Assembly (NCBI GenBank): GCA_021779635.1
Contig: JAJYAH010000010.1
Coordinates: forward strand, 1-29,784
DNA: 29,784 bases
From: Pseudomonadota bacterium
GTDB lineage: Bacteria; Pseudomonadota; Alphaproteobacteria; Rhizobiales; Xanthobacteraceae
Reading direction: 5' to 3'
Shown here piece after piece: positions 1-7,677 of this stretch. Position 1 is the stretch's first letter, and each line of letters begins with the position of its first letter. Under the pieces are notes generated by a model. The model saw only the letters and a program-made list of their open reading frames with translations. It had not been told where the DNA came from and searched no databases. The position numbers and the translations under genes are program-made.

Positions 1-1
1 G

Positions 2-184
2 AAAAAAGGCCACATCAATACCGAAACCATGCAGAAGAAGGTCTGCACGATGGCGCAGAAAAGACCGGCTGGCCCGAGCCTGAGCGAGGCGTTGGGCTCT
101 GCGGTGGCACTTCCGGAAGCCACGCCCAAGAAGAAGGGCGGCAGCGCGTTTGATACCCTGACCGGCAACGTCCTCACCCGATGA
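2..184 (+). CDS. C-terminal part of an unrecognised protein (truncated by window edge)
   Basis: An open frame runs from the window edge (first full codon at 2) to TGA at 182-184, giving about 60 C-terminal residues. The segment is basic and low in complexity, with a lysine run followed by a conserved-looking ending GGSAFDTLTGNVLTR. I do not recognise the family, and no catalytic motif is visible. The stop overlaps an ATG at 181 (ATGA), which opens only a 15-codon frame ending just at the ubiA start, so that small frame may simply be chance. The coding call rests on the open frame and codon-like composition. Function is unknown. Confidence 0.5.
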   Translation, partial: KKGHINTETMQKKVCTMAQKRPAGPSLSEALGSAVALPEATPKKKGGSAFDTLTGNVLTR

Positions 185-224
185 CCGGCGCCGTCCAACT
201 TCGGAAGCCGGGCACTCCCTTCAT

Positions 225-1157
225 ATGAGCGGCGCGGCCGCCCGCGTTGCTGACGCGACCGGCAACTGGGTCGACACCCGCGCGCCGATGTGGTCGCGGC
301 CCTATTTGCGGCTCGCCCGTTTCGACCGGCCGATTGGGTCCTGGCTGCTGCTGATGCCGTGTTGGTGGTCGGCGGCGCTGGCCGCCGGCGTCAGCGGCGA
401 CATCAGCCAATTGCCTCGCTTCATCGCACTATTTTTTTTCGGCGCATTTGTCATGCGCGGCGCCGGCTGCACCTGGAACGACATCACCGATCGCGATCTC
501 GACGCCCTGGTCGAGCGGACGCGGTCGAGGCCGATTCCGGCGGGTCAGGTCAGCGTGCGGCAGGCGGCCGCCTTTCTTGTCGTTCAGGCGCTGATCGGTC
601 TGGCGGTGCTGCTGCAATTCAATCGATTTGCAGTAGCGACCGGCATCGCCTCGCTGGTGATCGTTGTGGTCTACCCGTTCATGAAGCGGATCACCTGGTG
701 GCCGCAGATCGTGCTAGGGTTGGCATTCTCGTGGGGTGCGCTGATGGGATTTGCCGCGACGCTCGGACGGATCGATGCCACCGCGCTTTTGCTCTACGCC
801 GGCTCGATTGCCTGGGTGATCGGCTACGACACCATCTATGCGCATCAGGACATCGAGGATGACGCGCTGATCGGCATCAAATCGACCGCGCTATTGTTTG
901 GCGCGCGCACGCGCCCGGCGCTGACGGCATTTTACGCAACGGCCGTCGCGCTGATCGGTGGCGCGTTGTGGCTCGCCGCGGCGCGATGGCCGGCATGGAT
1001 CGGCCTTGCCGCGTTCGCTGCGCATCTGGTCGGGCAGATTGTCCAGCTCGATATTTCGGATCCGGCGCTGTGCCAGCGGATTTTCAAATCCAACCGCGAC
1101 GCCGGATTGCTGTTGCTCGCCGGATTGCTGGCCGATGCGCTGATGCGGGCCGGTTAA
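225..1157 (+). CDS. ubiA: 4-hydroxybenzoate polyprenyltransferase UbiA
   Basis: Integral membrane prenyltransferase that attaches the polyprenyl tail to 4-hydroxybenzoate, an early step of ubiquinone synthesis at the inner membrane. The 310-residue product has the two aspartate-rich Mg-diphosphate motifs of the family: NDITDRDLD at residues 85-93 and YDTIYAHQDIEDD at 201-213. Between and around them are multiple hydrophobic segments (for example 40-56, 62-78, 116-132, 137-152, 161-180). Length matches the family (about 290-320). The ATG at 225 has no strong ribosome binding site, so the exact start is slightly uncertain. It converges on the DUF6101 gene, with a stem-loop repeat between the two stops. 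Confidence 0.95.
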   Translation: MSGAAARVADATGNWVDTRAPMWSRPYLRLARFDRPIGSWLLLMPCWWSAALAAGVSGDISQLPRFIALFFFGAFVMRGAGCTWNDITDRDLDALVERTRSRPIPAGQVSVRQAAAFLVVQALIGLAVLLQFNRFAVATGIASLVIVVVYPFMKRITWWPQIVLGLAFSWGALMGFAATLGRIDATALLLYAGSIAWVIGYDTIYAHQDIEDDALIGIKSTALLFGARTRPALTAFYATAVALIGGALWLAAARWPAWIGLAAFAAHLVGQIVQLDISDPALCQRIFKSNRDAGLLLLAGLLADALMRAG

Positions 1158-1162
1158 GCGAC

Positions 1163-1206
1163 TGTCATCCCGGGTTGCGCGAAGCAATTTGCGCCCCGGG
1201 ATAACA
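1163..1206. repeat. Inverted repeat (stem-loop) between convergent ubiA and the DUF6101 gene
   Basis: Arms at 1163-1174 (TGTCATCCCGGG) and 1195-1206 (CCCGGGATAACA) pair over 12 bp with one mismatch around a 20-base loop. The element starts six bases after the ubiA stop and lies 27 bases before the end of the opposite-strand gene. It resembles the GTCATCCCGGG-type intergenic palindromes of Bradyrhizobium-like genomes. It could act as a bidirectional terminator or 3' mRNA stabiliser; there is no U-tract, so a canonical intrinsic terminator is not supported. Confidence 0.7.
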
Positions 1207-1232
1207 TCGGAATGGTTGGCGGCGGATCAGTA

Positions 1233-1757
1233 TCAATCCCTTGCGATGATCTCGCGCTCGCCCTGGTGGGTGTTCGCGGGATTGAGCAGATCGCCGCCGC
1301 GCCGCCGTACCAGGAATTTCGGACGCCGCGCCCGGATCGCGTTGTGACGCCGGCGGCGTTGCGCCGGTTCGGGCGCCTTGTCTTCCGGCAATTGCGGCAG
1401 CCCAAAGATGTCGCTCCACAGCTGCCAGGCGGTCGCGATCTCATCGCGGTCTGAACTCACGCATAACGGGATCGTCAGCGACGGATCGCGGTGCGCCAGA
1501 ACGAGCATCTGGGCATCGTCGATGCCGCGCAGCGCAACGCCGAGAAAATCGCGGACGCGAACGTTGACGGCCATCTGCATGCCGTGCAGGGCACGGCGTA
1601 GAACGACACGCTCGCGATGAAGTTCGATTTGCCGCACGCCGCCATCTGCGCGGATGTCGTGCGCATCGAAGCTGACGGGTAGAGAGAGGGGGTCGAGCCG
1701 CAATGCGCGGCTCGACCCGGCGGGATTGGTCCCGCATGTTGATGTTTGACGCCTCAC
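1233..1757 (-). CDS. DUF6101 family protein, function unknown
   Basis: A 174-residue soluble protein. The N-terminal part, with the stretch RALRLDPLSLPVSFDAHD followed by RQIELHRERVVLRR, matches what I remember of the DUF6101 family conserved in Bradyrhizobium and relatives. The C-terminal third is very basic (RRRRHNAIRARRPKFLVRRR), suggesting nucleic-acid or membrane-surface contact, but this is inference. Translation probably starts at a GTG (1757-1755), with GGGGAG about eight bases upstream on the minus strand. No signal peptide or membrane segment is seen. It is convergent with ubiA and divergent from the tldE cluster. No biochemical role is known to me. Confidence 0.8.
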   Translation of the reverse strand: MRRQTSTCGTNPAGSSRALRLDPLSLPVSFDAHDIRADGGVRQIELHRERVVLRRALHGMQMAVNVRVRDFLGVALRGIDDAQMLVLAHRDPSLTIPLCVSSDRDEIATAWQLWSDIFGLPQLPEDKAPEPAQRRRRHNAIRARRPKFLVRRRGGDLLNPANTHQGEREIIARD

Positions 1758-1876
1758 GGCTTGATCTCCCCGCCGGGATTATGTTCCCGGTCGATGCGTG
1801 AGAGCCTAGCCCGGCCGCGTCCGTTTCGGCTTAAAAAGGCTGGTTAATCGAAAGTCACTTGCGCTGCATTTGCCCG

Positions 1877-1919
1877 CATGATTGACAAGACCTTGGCTCA
1901 CATGATTGACGAGACCTTG
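1877..1919. repeat. Two 19-bp direct repeats, 24-bp period
   Basis: CATGATTGACAAGACCTTG at 1877-1895 recurs at 1901-1919 with a single A-to-G difference. Each copy contains a TTGACA/TTGACG hexamer resembling a sigma-70 -35 box. The 24-bp period is near two helical turns plus a few bases, so the repeats could be a regulator's tandem binding site or a recent duplication. Confidence 0.6.
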
Positions 1920-1976
1920 CGGCGGAATGCAAAATTCTTTGGGTTTGGGTGCATGAAATGCTTGAAGTCCGCGTAA
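1878..1976 (+). CDS. Possible 32-residue small protein
   Basis: ATG at 1878 opens a frame to TAA at 1974-1976. The peptide begins MIDKTLAHMIDETLRR and continues with a Phe/Gly/Cys/Lys-rich tail containing a CMKC motif. The two MID(K/E)TL segments come from the 19-bp DNA direct repeats. There is no good ribosome binding site upstream, so expression is doubtful. It is listed only because the region otherwise lacks a gene and the frame spans the repeats in register (the 24-bp period is divisible by 3). Confidence 0.2.
   Translation: MIDKTLAHMIDETLRRNAKFFGFGCMKCLKSA
1906..1935 (+). promoter_or_regulatory. Candidate promoter for the tldE-lpxK cluster
   Basis: TTGACG (1906-1911) and CAAAAT (1930-1935) are separated by 18 bases and lie about 130 bases before the GTG of tldE. 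The match to the -10 consensus is only four of six, so this is a weak prediction. The -35 lies inside the second direct repeat. Confidence 0.2.
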
Positions 1977-2064
1977 ATCGGGCACATCTCATGGTTCGAC
2001 CGATTGGCATCCCTCCCTTCTGCGATGCTTCCTCAATCCTTCTCCAATCCTCGGGATTTTGTTC

Positions 2065-3465
2065 GTGATCTCTTCACCATCAGCCGCATCGCCGCGTTCA
2101 TCGAAAACCGCCACCTCCGACCTGTTCGATCAATCTGCCCTGAGCGCGCTGGCGCAGCGTCTGGTCGAAGCTGCCAGGCGCGCGGGCGCGGACGCCGCCG
2201 ATGCGGTGGCGGTGCGCGGCGTTTCCCAGGGCGTCGAGGTGCGCGACGGACGCGTCGAGGAGTCGGAGCGCTCGGAAGGCGATGATGTCGGACTGCGCGT
2301 GCTGGTGGGACGGCGCCAGGCCGTGGTCTCGACCAACGATGTCAGCGGCGACGGCGTGACCAGGCTCGCGGAACGCGCGGTCGCGATGGCGCGGGTCGCC
2401 CCCGACGACCAATATGTCGGCCTGGCGGATCCGTCATTGCTGGCGCGCGATTTTCCCGATCTCGATCTGCTCGATCCGGTGGTCCCATCGACATCGGAGC
2501 TCGAGCGCCGCGCCTGTGAGGCGGAAGCGGCGGGCCTCGCCGTCAAGGGCGTGACCAAGTCAGGCGGCGCGTCGGCCTCGACCGGAATAGGCGGCATGGT
2601 GCTGGTGACCAGCACCGGTTTCCACGGTTCCTATCTGCGATCGAGCCAGGGCATCTCGATGACCGCCATTGTCGGCGACGGCACCGGCATGGAACGCGAC
2701 TACGACTACACCACTGCGCCGCATGCCTCCGATCTCGCCTCGCCTGAAAGCGTCGGCCGCACCGCCGGCGAGCGCACCGTGGCGCGCGCTAATCCGCGCA
2801 AGGTCGAGACCTGCAAGGTGCCGGTAGTGTTCGACCCCCGCGTCGCCGGATCGATCGTCGGCCACCTGGTGGGGGCGGTGAACGGCGCCTCGATCGCGCG
2901 CAAGACCAGTTTCCTGAAAGACCGTCTCGGCGAGCAGTTGTTTGCCAGGAACATCCGCATCATCGACGATCCGTTGCGGGTGCGCGGATTGCGCTCGCAA
3001 TCGTTCGACGCCGAGGGTGTCAAGGTCAAGAAGCTCGCGATCGTCGATGAGGGCGTGCTGACGTCATGGCTGTTGGATTCGGCGACCGGACGGGAGCTTG
3101 GACTGGTCACCACCGGTCACGCCCAGCGCAGCGTATCGTCGTCGCCGTCGCCGGGATCCTATAACCTGCATCTGGAAGCAGGTCAGCCGACGCCAGCCGA
3201 ATTGATATCGGACATCCGCCAGGGATTTTACGTCACCGATTTGATCGGCTCCGGCGTCAACGGCGTGACCGGCGACTACAGCCGGGGCGCCTCCGGATTC
3301 TGGATCGAGAATGGCGAGATCACCTATGCGGTGAGCGAGGTGACGATCGCGGGCCATCTGCTTGAGATATTCAAGTCGCTGGTGCCGGCCAACGATCTGG
3401 AATTTCGCTATGGCGTCAATTCTCCGACGCTGCGGATCGAGGGATTGACGCTTGGCGGACGCTAA
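2065..3465 (+). CDS. pmbA: TldD/PmbA family protein, TldE (PmbA) type
   Basis: About 466 residues with the full TldD/PmbA fold. TldE is the non-catalytic partner of the TldD metalloprotease, and the TldD/E heterodimer degrades or matures small peptides (antitoxin CcdA and microcin B17 in E. coli). Consistent with TldE, I find no HExxxH metal motif. The conserved C-terminal block SGVNGVTGDYSRGASGFW is present. The GTG at 2065 is chosen because GGGA lies about eight bases upstream and the resulting N-terminus (MISSPSAASPRSS) fits relatives; a TTG at 2059 is the alternative. It is first in a plus-strand cluster and overlaps the next gene by 14 bases, so the two are probably co-translated. No tldD is present in this window. 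Confidence 0.92.
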   Translation: MISSPSAASPRSSKTATSDLFDQSALSALAQRLVEAARRAGADAADAVAVRGVSQGVEVRDGRVEESERSEGDDVGLRVLVGRRQAVVSTNDVSGDGVTRLAERAVAMARVAPDDQYVGLADPSLLARDFPDLDLLDPVVPSTSELERRACEAEAAGLAVKGVTKSGGASASTGIGGMVLVTSTGFHGSYLRSSQGISMTAIVGDGTGMERDYDYTTAPHASDLASPESVGRTAGERTVARANPRKVETCKVPVVFDPRVAGSIVGHLVGAVNGASIARKTSFLKDRLGEQLFARNIRIIDDPLRVRGLRSQSFDAEGVKVKKLAIVDEGVLTSWLLDSATGRELGLVTTGHAQRSVSSSPSPGSYNLHLEAGQPTPAELISDIRQGFYVTDLIGSGVNGVTGDYSRGASGFWIENGEITYAVSEVTIAGHLLEIFKSLVPANDLEFRYGVNSPTLRIEGLTLGGR

Positions 3466-4270
3466 CGCCGGCAGCCTGCCCGACAAGATTCCGGCGCGCG
3501 ACGTCGCGCTGCTCAAGGATACCGTGCGCGAGGCCGGCGCGCTGGCGCTGTCACTGTTTCGCACCGAGCTCAGGAACTGGACCAAGGGCGCGTCGTCGCC
3601 GGTGTCGGAGGCCGATATCGCGGTCAACGAGCTGATCGAGACGCGGTTGCGACGGGCCACACCGGATTATGGCTGGCTGTCGGAAGAAAGCGCCGACGAC
3701 GAGTCGCGCCTGGAGAAGCAACTGACCTGGATCGTCGATCCGATCGACGGCACCCGCGGCTATCTTGCCGGCCGTGAAGACTGGTGCGTCAGCGTTGCGC
3801 TGGTCGAAAACACCTCGCCGGTGCTGGCGGCGGTGTTCGCGCCGGCCAGCGATGAGTTCTTCTTCGCCGCGCGCGGACAGGGCGCCGCGCGCAACGATGC
3901 GGTCGTTCAGGCGACGCACGGCACCGAAATGGATTTTTCCCGCGTCGCCGGCCCGAAGCCGCTGGTCGAGCGGCTGAGCCGGACATCGGATGAGATCATC
4001 CTTCACCCCCGAATCGGATCGCTGGCACTGCGGTTGTGCCGGGTCGCGGAAGGAAGGCTCGATGCAGCGTTCGCCGGCGGCCAAAGTCGTGACTGGGACC
4101 TTGCCGCCGCCAATTTGATCGTGCAGGAAGCGAATGGTAACATGACCGCGCTCTCGGGGGACCGCATCCTCTACAACCGCCGGGAGGTGACGCATGGAGT
4201 GCTGGTGGCAGCGGGACGCGATCGTCATGCGAGCATTGTCGAGCATTTCCGTAGCCGTCCGTTGCCCTGA
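3452..4270 (+). CDS. cysQ: Inositol monophosphatase family protein, CysQ-like 3'(2'),5'-bisphosphate nucleotidase
   Basis: Mg- and Li-sensitive phosphatase of the inositol monophosphatase superfamily. In bacteria CysQ hydrolyses 3'-phosphoadenosine 5'-phosphate, the by-product of sulfate assimilation and phosphopantetheinyl transfer. Metal-binding motifs are visible: EE at residues 78-79, DPIDGT at 96-101 and WDLAA at 215-219. Length (272) is normal. The start is a TTG at 3452 lying inside the end of tldE (14-base overlap), which suggests translational coupling; no nearby ATG gives a full N-terminus. CysQ rather than another superfamily member is favoured by the DPIDGTRGYLAG loop and by size, but substrate is inferred. 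Within the lipid A cluster its role could be recycling PAP released on acyl carrier protein modification. Confidence 0.85.
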   Translation: MADANAGSLPDKIPARDVALLKDTVREAGALALSLFRTELRNWTKGASSPVSEADIAVNELIETRLRRATPDYGWLSEESADDESRLEKQLTWIVDPIDGTRGYLAGREDWCVSVALVENTSPVLAAVFAPASDEFFFAARGQGAARNDAVVQATHGTEMDFSRVAGPKPLVERLSRTSDEIILHPRIGSLALRLCRVAEGRLDAAFAGGQSRDWDLAAANLIVQEANGNMTALSGDRILYNRREVTHGVLVAAGRDRHASIVEHFRSRPLP

Positions 4271-4330
4271 GCGCGCGCAACGCGCGTCGGGAATTTGGCC
4301 TTGCCGGGCAACGCGTTAGGAAGAAGAATC

Positions 4331-4579
4331 ATGCCAGATAGTGTGCCGCAACAACTGCTCCATCTCGTTATCGGCGGCGAACTGACCGATCTTGAGCATA
4401 CGACCTTCAAGGATCTCGATCAGGTGGAAATCGTCGGCGTATTCCCCAATTACTCAACCGCCTATGCCGCCTGGAAGGCCAAGGCGCAGCAGACCGTGGA
4501 CAACGCCCACATGCGCTATTTCGTGGTTCACCTCCACCGGCTGCTCGATCCAGGTCAAGACACGAAGCCTGCCCGTTGA
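4331..4579 (+). CDS. DUF4170 family small protein
   Basis: An 82-residue acidic, soluble protein with the pattern LLHLVIGGEL...VEIVGVFPNYSTAYAAWK and an ending that includes RYFVVHLHRLLDP. It matches the DUF4170 family of alphaproteobacteria as I remember it. The ATG at 4331 follows an AGGAAGAAG ribosome binding site five to six bases away, which fixes the start. The stop overlaps the TTG start of the next gene (TTGA at 4576-4579), so it should be co-translated with the acyltransferase. No signal peptide, cysteines or catalytic motif is seen. Position between cysQ and lipid A genes suggests an accessory role in envelope synthesis, but function is unknown. Confidence 0.85.
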   Translation: MPDSVPQQLLHLVIGGELTDLEHTTFKDLDQVEIVGVFPNYSTAYAAWKAKAQQTVDNAHMRYFVVHLHRLLDPGQDTKPAR

Positions 4580-5292
4580 AAAAGTTACTTCGCAATGCGC
4601 TGCGCAGCAGCTGGGTGCAGCGCGCTGTGGGTTTTCTCGCGGCCGAGTTCCTGCGGCTGGTCTGGCTGACCAACAAATTCCGCTTCGATCCATCCAACGT
4701 CTATGAGATCGTCGAACCGCAGAGGCCGGTGATCCTGGCATTCTGGCACGGCCAGCATTTCATGACGCCTTTCATCAAGACCAAGGAAATCCACGCCACC
4801 AAGGTGCTGATCTCGCGGCACCGCGACGGCGAATTCAACGCTCTGGCCGCCGAACGGCTGGGGATCGGCACCATTCGCGGTTCCGGCGATCATGGATCGG
4901 CGTTTCATCGCAAGGGCGGCGTCGGTGCGTTCAAGGAAATGGTGCGCGCGCTTGAAGAGAAATATTATGTCGCGCTGACCGCGGACGTGCCGAAGCGCTC
5001 GCGTGTCGCGGGCCTCGGCATCATCATGCTGGCGCGGGAATCCGGTCGGCCGATCATGCCGTTCGCGATGGCGACCAGCCGTTTCATCCGCCTCAACAAT
5101 TGGGATCGCACCACTATCAATCTGCCATTTGGACGAGGAATATTGGTAGGGGGCGAAGTGATTGCGGTGCCGCCCGACGCCGATGGCGAGACCATGGAAC
5201 GACTGCGTGCGCGACTGGAGGCGACATTGAACGATGCGACCCGTCGCGCCTATGCGGAGGTCGGCCGTCCAGAAGAGGCGGGTCATGGCTAA
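4576..5292 (+). CDS. DUF374 lysophospholipid acyltransferase-like protein (LpxJ family candidate)
   Basis: 238 residues of the LPLAT superfamily, DUF374 type. Motifs seen: FWHGQHFMTPF at about 56-66 in place of the classic HX4D, SRHRDGE at 80-86 and TADVPKRSRVAG at 135-146, where many family members have a DGPRGP-like stretch. An N-terminal hydrophobic segment (about 18-32) may anchor it to the inner membrane. DUF374 includes LpxJ, a late acyltransferase of lipid A known from epsilonproteobacteria, and the gene sits immediately before waaA and lpxK, so a lipid A acyltransferase role is plausible. This function is inferred, not shown. The start is a TTG in a TTGA overlap with the previous stop, and the end overlaps waaA by eight bases. 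Confidence 0.85.
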   Translation: MKKLLRNALRSSWVQRAVGFLAAEFLRLVWLTNKFRFDPSNVYEIVEPQRPVILAFWHGQHFMTPFIKTKEIHATKVLISRHRDGEFNALAAERLGIGTIRGSGDHGSAFHRKGGVGAFKEMVRALEEKYYVALTADVPKRSRVAGLGIIMLARESGRPIMPFAMATSRFIRLNNWDRTTINLPFGRGILVGGEVIAVPPDADGETMERLRARLEATLNDATRRAYAEVGRPEEAGHG

Positions 5293-6589
5293 TTCCCTGC
5301 CGATGACGCTGCGTACCTATCGCCGGTTGTCTGCTGCCGTGGCGCTGCTGGCGCCGGCGCTGATCAAGCGGCGGCTGAAACAAGGCAAGGAGGATCCGGC
5401 GCGTATCGGCGAGCGGCGCGGCATGAGCCGGGATACCCGGCCGCATGGACCTTTGGTCTGGATTCACGGCGCCAGCGTCGGCGAGGTGCTGGCCGCTGCG
5501 GCCTTGATTGAAAGATTGCGGGCGCTGAATATCCGCATCCTGCTGACGTCGGGCACGGTGACGTCGGCGTCGATCGTCGCCAAGCGGTTTCCCGCCGATA
5601 TCATCCATCAATATGTGCCGTATGATTCGCCGCGCTACGTCGCCCGCTTTCTCGATCACTGGCGGCCGAGTCTGGCGCTGTTCATCGAGTCCGATCTATG
5701 GCCCAATCTTATCCTGTCGAGCGCGGCGCGGCGTCTGCCAATGGTGCTGATCAACGGCCGGATGTCGCAGCGCTCGTTCCAGCGCTGGCGCCGGATGACC
5801 GGCACCATCTCGGCATTACTTGGCCGGTTCGATGTCTGCCTGGTCCGGTCGGAAGTCGATGCCGAGCGCTTTACCACGCTCGGCAGCCGCAACGTCGTCA
5901 CCACCGGAAACCTCAAGCTGGATGTGGCAGCGCCCCCCGCTGATTCCGGCAAGCTGGAGCGGCTGATGGCGGTGACGCGCGGCCGTCCCATCGTGGTCGC
6001 GGCGTCGACCCATCCCGGCGAAGAGGACATTCTGCTGGAGGCGCACAAGACCCTTGCGGGATTCTTCCCGTCGCTGTTGAGCGTGATCGTGCCCAGGCAT
6101 CCCGATCGCGGCGAAACCATCGCTCGCAGCATCACGGCTTCCGGGCTGCACGCGGCGCTGCGCTCGCGCGAGGAGCTGCCTACGGCAACCACCGATATCT
6201 ACGTCGCCGACACCATGGGCGAACTCGGATTATTCTATCGGCTGGCGCCGATCGTGTTCATGGGGGGATCGCTGGTCGAACATGGCGGGCAAAATCCGAT
6301 CGAGGCGATCAAGCTCGGCGCGTCGGTGGTTCATGGCCCTCACGTCTTCAATTTTACTGACGTTTACGAGGCGCTCGATAGCGCGGGCGGCGCCCGGCAG
6401 GCCGACACGCAGGAAACGCTGGTGAAGCAGCTCGGCCGGTTGCTGGCCGATCCGGAGGCCCGCAAATTGTCGGTTGACGCCGCCGAGCGCGTGGTCGCAC
6501 AACTCGGCGGCGGGCTCGACCGCACGCTCGCCGCACTCGAGCCGTATCTGCTGCAGCTACGGCTCGAAATGGGGGCGGCCGATGCGTGA
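5285..6589 (+). CDS. waaA: 3-deoxy-D-manno-octulosonic acid transferase WaaA (KdtA)
   Basis: Inner-membrane glycosyltransferase (GT30) that adds Kdo from CMP-Kdo to lipid IVA, the first step of the LPS core. The 434-residue product starts with a hydrophobic anchor (about 15-28) followed by the KEDPARIGERRG motif. Next comes HGASVGEV, whose Glu67 corresponds to the catalytic base. Further on are ESDLWPN and INGRMS in the N-terminal domain, and STHPGEE plus GGSLVEHGGQNPIEA in the CMP-Kdo-binding domain. Length is typical. The ATG at 5285 overlaps the acyltransferase end, and the stop overlaps the lpxK start by eight bases. It belongs to the same transcription unit as cysQ through lpxK. Confidence 0.97.
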   Translation: MANSLPMTLRTYRRLSAAVALLAPALIKRRLKQGKEDPARIGERRGMSRDTRPHGPLVWIHGASVGEVLAAAALIERLRALNIRILLTSGTVTSASIVAKRFPADIIHQYVPYDSPRYVARFLDHWRPSLALFIESDLWPNLILSSAARRLPMVLINGRMSQRSFQRWRRMTGTISALLGRFDVCLVRSEVDAERFTTLGSRNVVTTGNLKLDVAAPPADSGKLERLMAVTRGRPIVVAASTHPGEEDILLEAHKTLAGFFPSLLSVIVPRHPDRGETIARSITASGLHAALRSREELPTATTDIYVADTMGELGLFYRLAPIVFMGGSLVEHGGQNPIEAIKLGASVVHGPHVFNFTDVYEALDSAGGARQADTQETLVKQLGRLLADPEARKLSVDAAERVVAQLGGGLDRTLAALEPYLLQLRLEMGAADA

Positions 6590-7604
6590 GCCGGCCTTCT
6601 GGTATCGGCCGTCATCATGGACATCGCGATTACTCTCGCCGCTTGGCGCGCTCTACGGCCTGGTTGCGGGCCAGCGATTGCAGCGCCAGGGATTTGATGC
6701 CGGCATCCCCGTGCTGTGCGTCGGCAATTATCATGTCGGCGGCGCCGGCAAGACCCCGACGGTGCTGGCGCTTGCCGGGGTGCTGCGCGATCTCGGCGAG
6801 ACGCCGGTGGTGCTCAGCCGCGGCTATGGCGGAAGATTGCACGGGCCGATCCAGGTGGATCCTGCGCGGCATGTTGCTGATGACGTCGGCGACGAGCCAC
6901 TGATGATGGCGGGGTCGGTTGCGGTGGTGGTCGCGCGGGACCGGATTGCGGGCGTCGCATTGGCGCGGTCGCAGCGCGCCAGCGTGATCCTGATGGACGA
7001 TGGTTTCCAGAATCCCGCGATCATCAAGGATGCCTCGCTGATCGTGATCGACGGTGACCGTGGCCTCGGCAACGGCCGGGTATTTCCGGCGGGTCCGTTG
7101 CGCGCGCCGCTGCGGCCGCAACTCGCCCGTACGGATGCGCTGATCGTCATCGGCGATGGAACCGCTGCCCAGGCGGTTGCCGCCGCGATCGCCGCGCGGG
7201 GCCGGCCTGTGCTGTCGGCTCACCTCAGGCCCGACGATATCTCGGTGGCGTCGCTCGGCGGCAAACGTGTACTCGCCTTCGCCGGGATCGGCGATCCAGC
7301 CCGGTTTTTCAGGACGCTGCGCGCCAGCGGGATCGAGGTTGTCGCAAAGCGCGCGTTCGCCGATCACCATCCGTATTCGAAGAGCGAGATCGAGTCGTTG
7401 ATCGACGAAGCAGCGCGCGATGCGCTGACGCTGGTGACGACGGAAAAGGATTTAGCGCGGCTGCGCGGCCGCGGGGGACTGCCATCCTGGGCTTGCGATA
7501 TCGTGCCGTTCGCGGTGACGCTGGCGTTCGAAGACGCCGCGCAATTGCGGAAGTTCGTGTCGGGCTGTCTGTTCAAGGCGCGTGAGAAGAGATTCAGGGC
7601 GTGA
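6582..7604 (+). CDS. lpxK: Tetraacyldisaccharide 4'-kinase LpxK
   Basis: Membrane-associated P-loop kinase that phosphorylates the 4' position of disaccharide-1-phosphate to form lipid IVA. The 340-residue product has the Walker A region VGNYHVGGAGKTPT at 47-60, SRGYGG at 79-84 and the acidic motif DDGFQNP at 139-145. Many gammaproteobacterial LpxK proteins have DDGFQH here; the Asn form appears usual in this bacterial group as far as I recall. An N-terminal amphipathic or hydrophobic helix (about 15-30) would place it at the membrane. ATG at 6582 lies inside the end of waaA. It is the last gene of the plus-strand cluster; 73 bases then separate it from the convergent DUF2093 gene. Confidence 0.96.
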   Translation: MREPAFWYRPSSWTSRLLSPLGALYGLVAGQRLQRQGFDAGIPVLCVGNYHVGGAGKTPTVLALAGVLRDLGETPVVLSRGYGGRLHGPIQVDPARHVADDVGDEPLMMAGSVAVVVARDRIAGVALARSQRASVILMDDGFQNPAIIKDASLIVIDGDRGLGNGRVFPAGPLRAPLRPQLARTDALIVIGDGTAAQAVAAAIAARGRPVLSAHLRPDDISVASLGGKRVLAFAGIGDPARFFRTLRASGIEVVAKRAFADHHPYSKSEIESLIDEAARDALTLVTTEKDLARLRGRGGLPSWACDIVPFAVTLAFEDAAQLRKFVSGCLFKAREKRFRA

Positions 7605-7677
7605 TCGGGAACGGCAGCGACCGGCTTTCCGAAAGGATCATGCTTTACGCAGGCGCGAACGACGCCTTCGCACAGGT

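Larger units (their letters stand above)
1758..2064. other. 307-bp intergenic region upstream of the tldE-lpxK cluster
   Basis: This region separates the divergent DUF6101 gene and pmbA/tldE, so it should hold the promoters of both. It contains two near-identical 19-bp direct repeats (1877-1895, 1901-1919), a possible 32-codon frame, and a candidate promoter (TTGACG at 1906-1911, CAAAAT at 1930-1935, spacer 18). Nothing else recognisable was seen. Confidence 0.5.
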
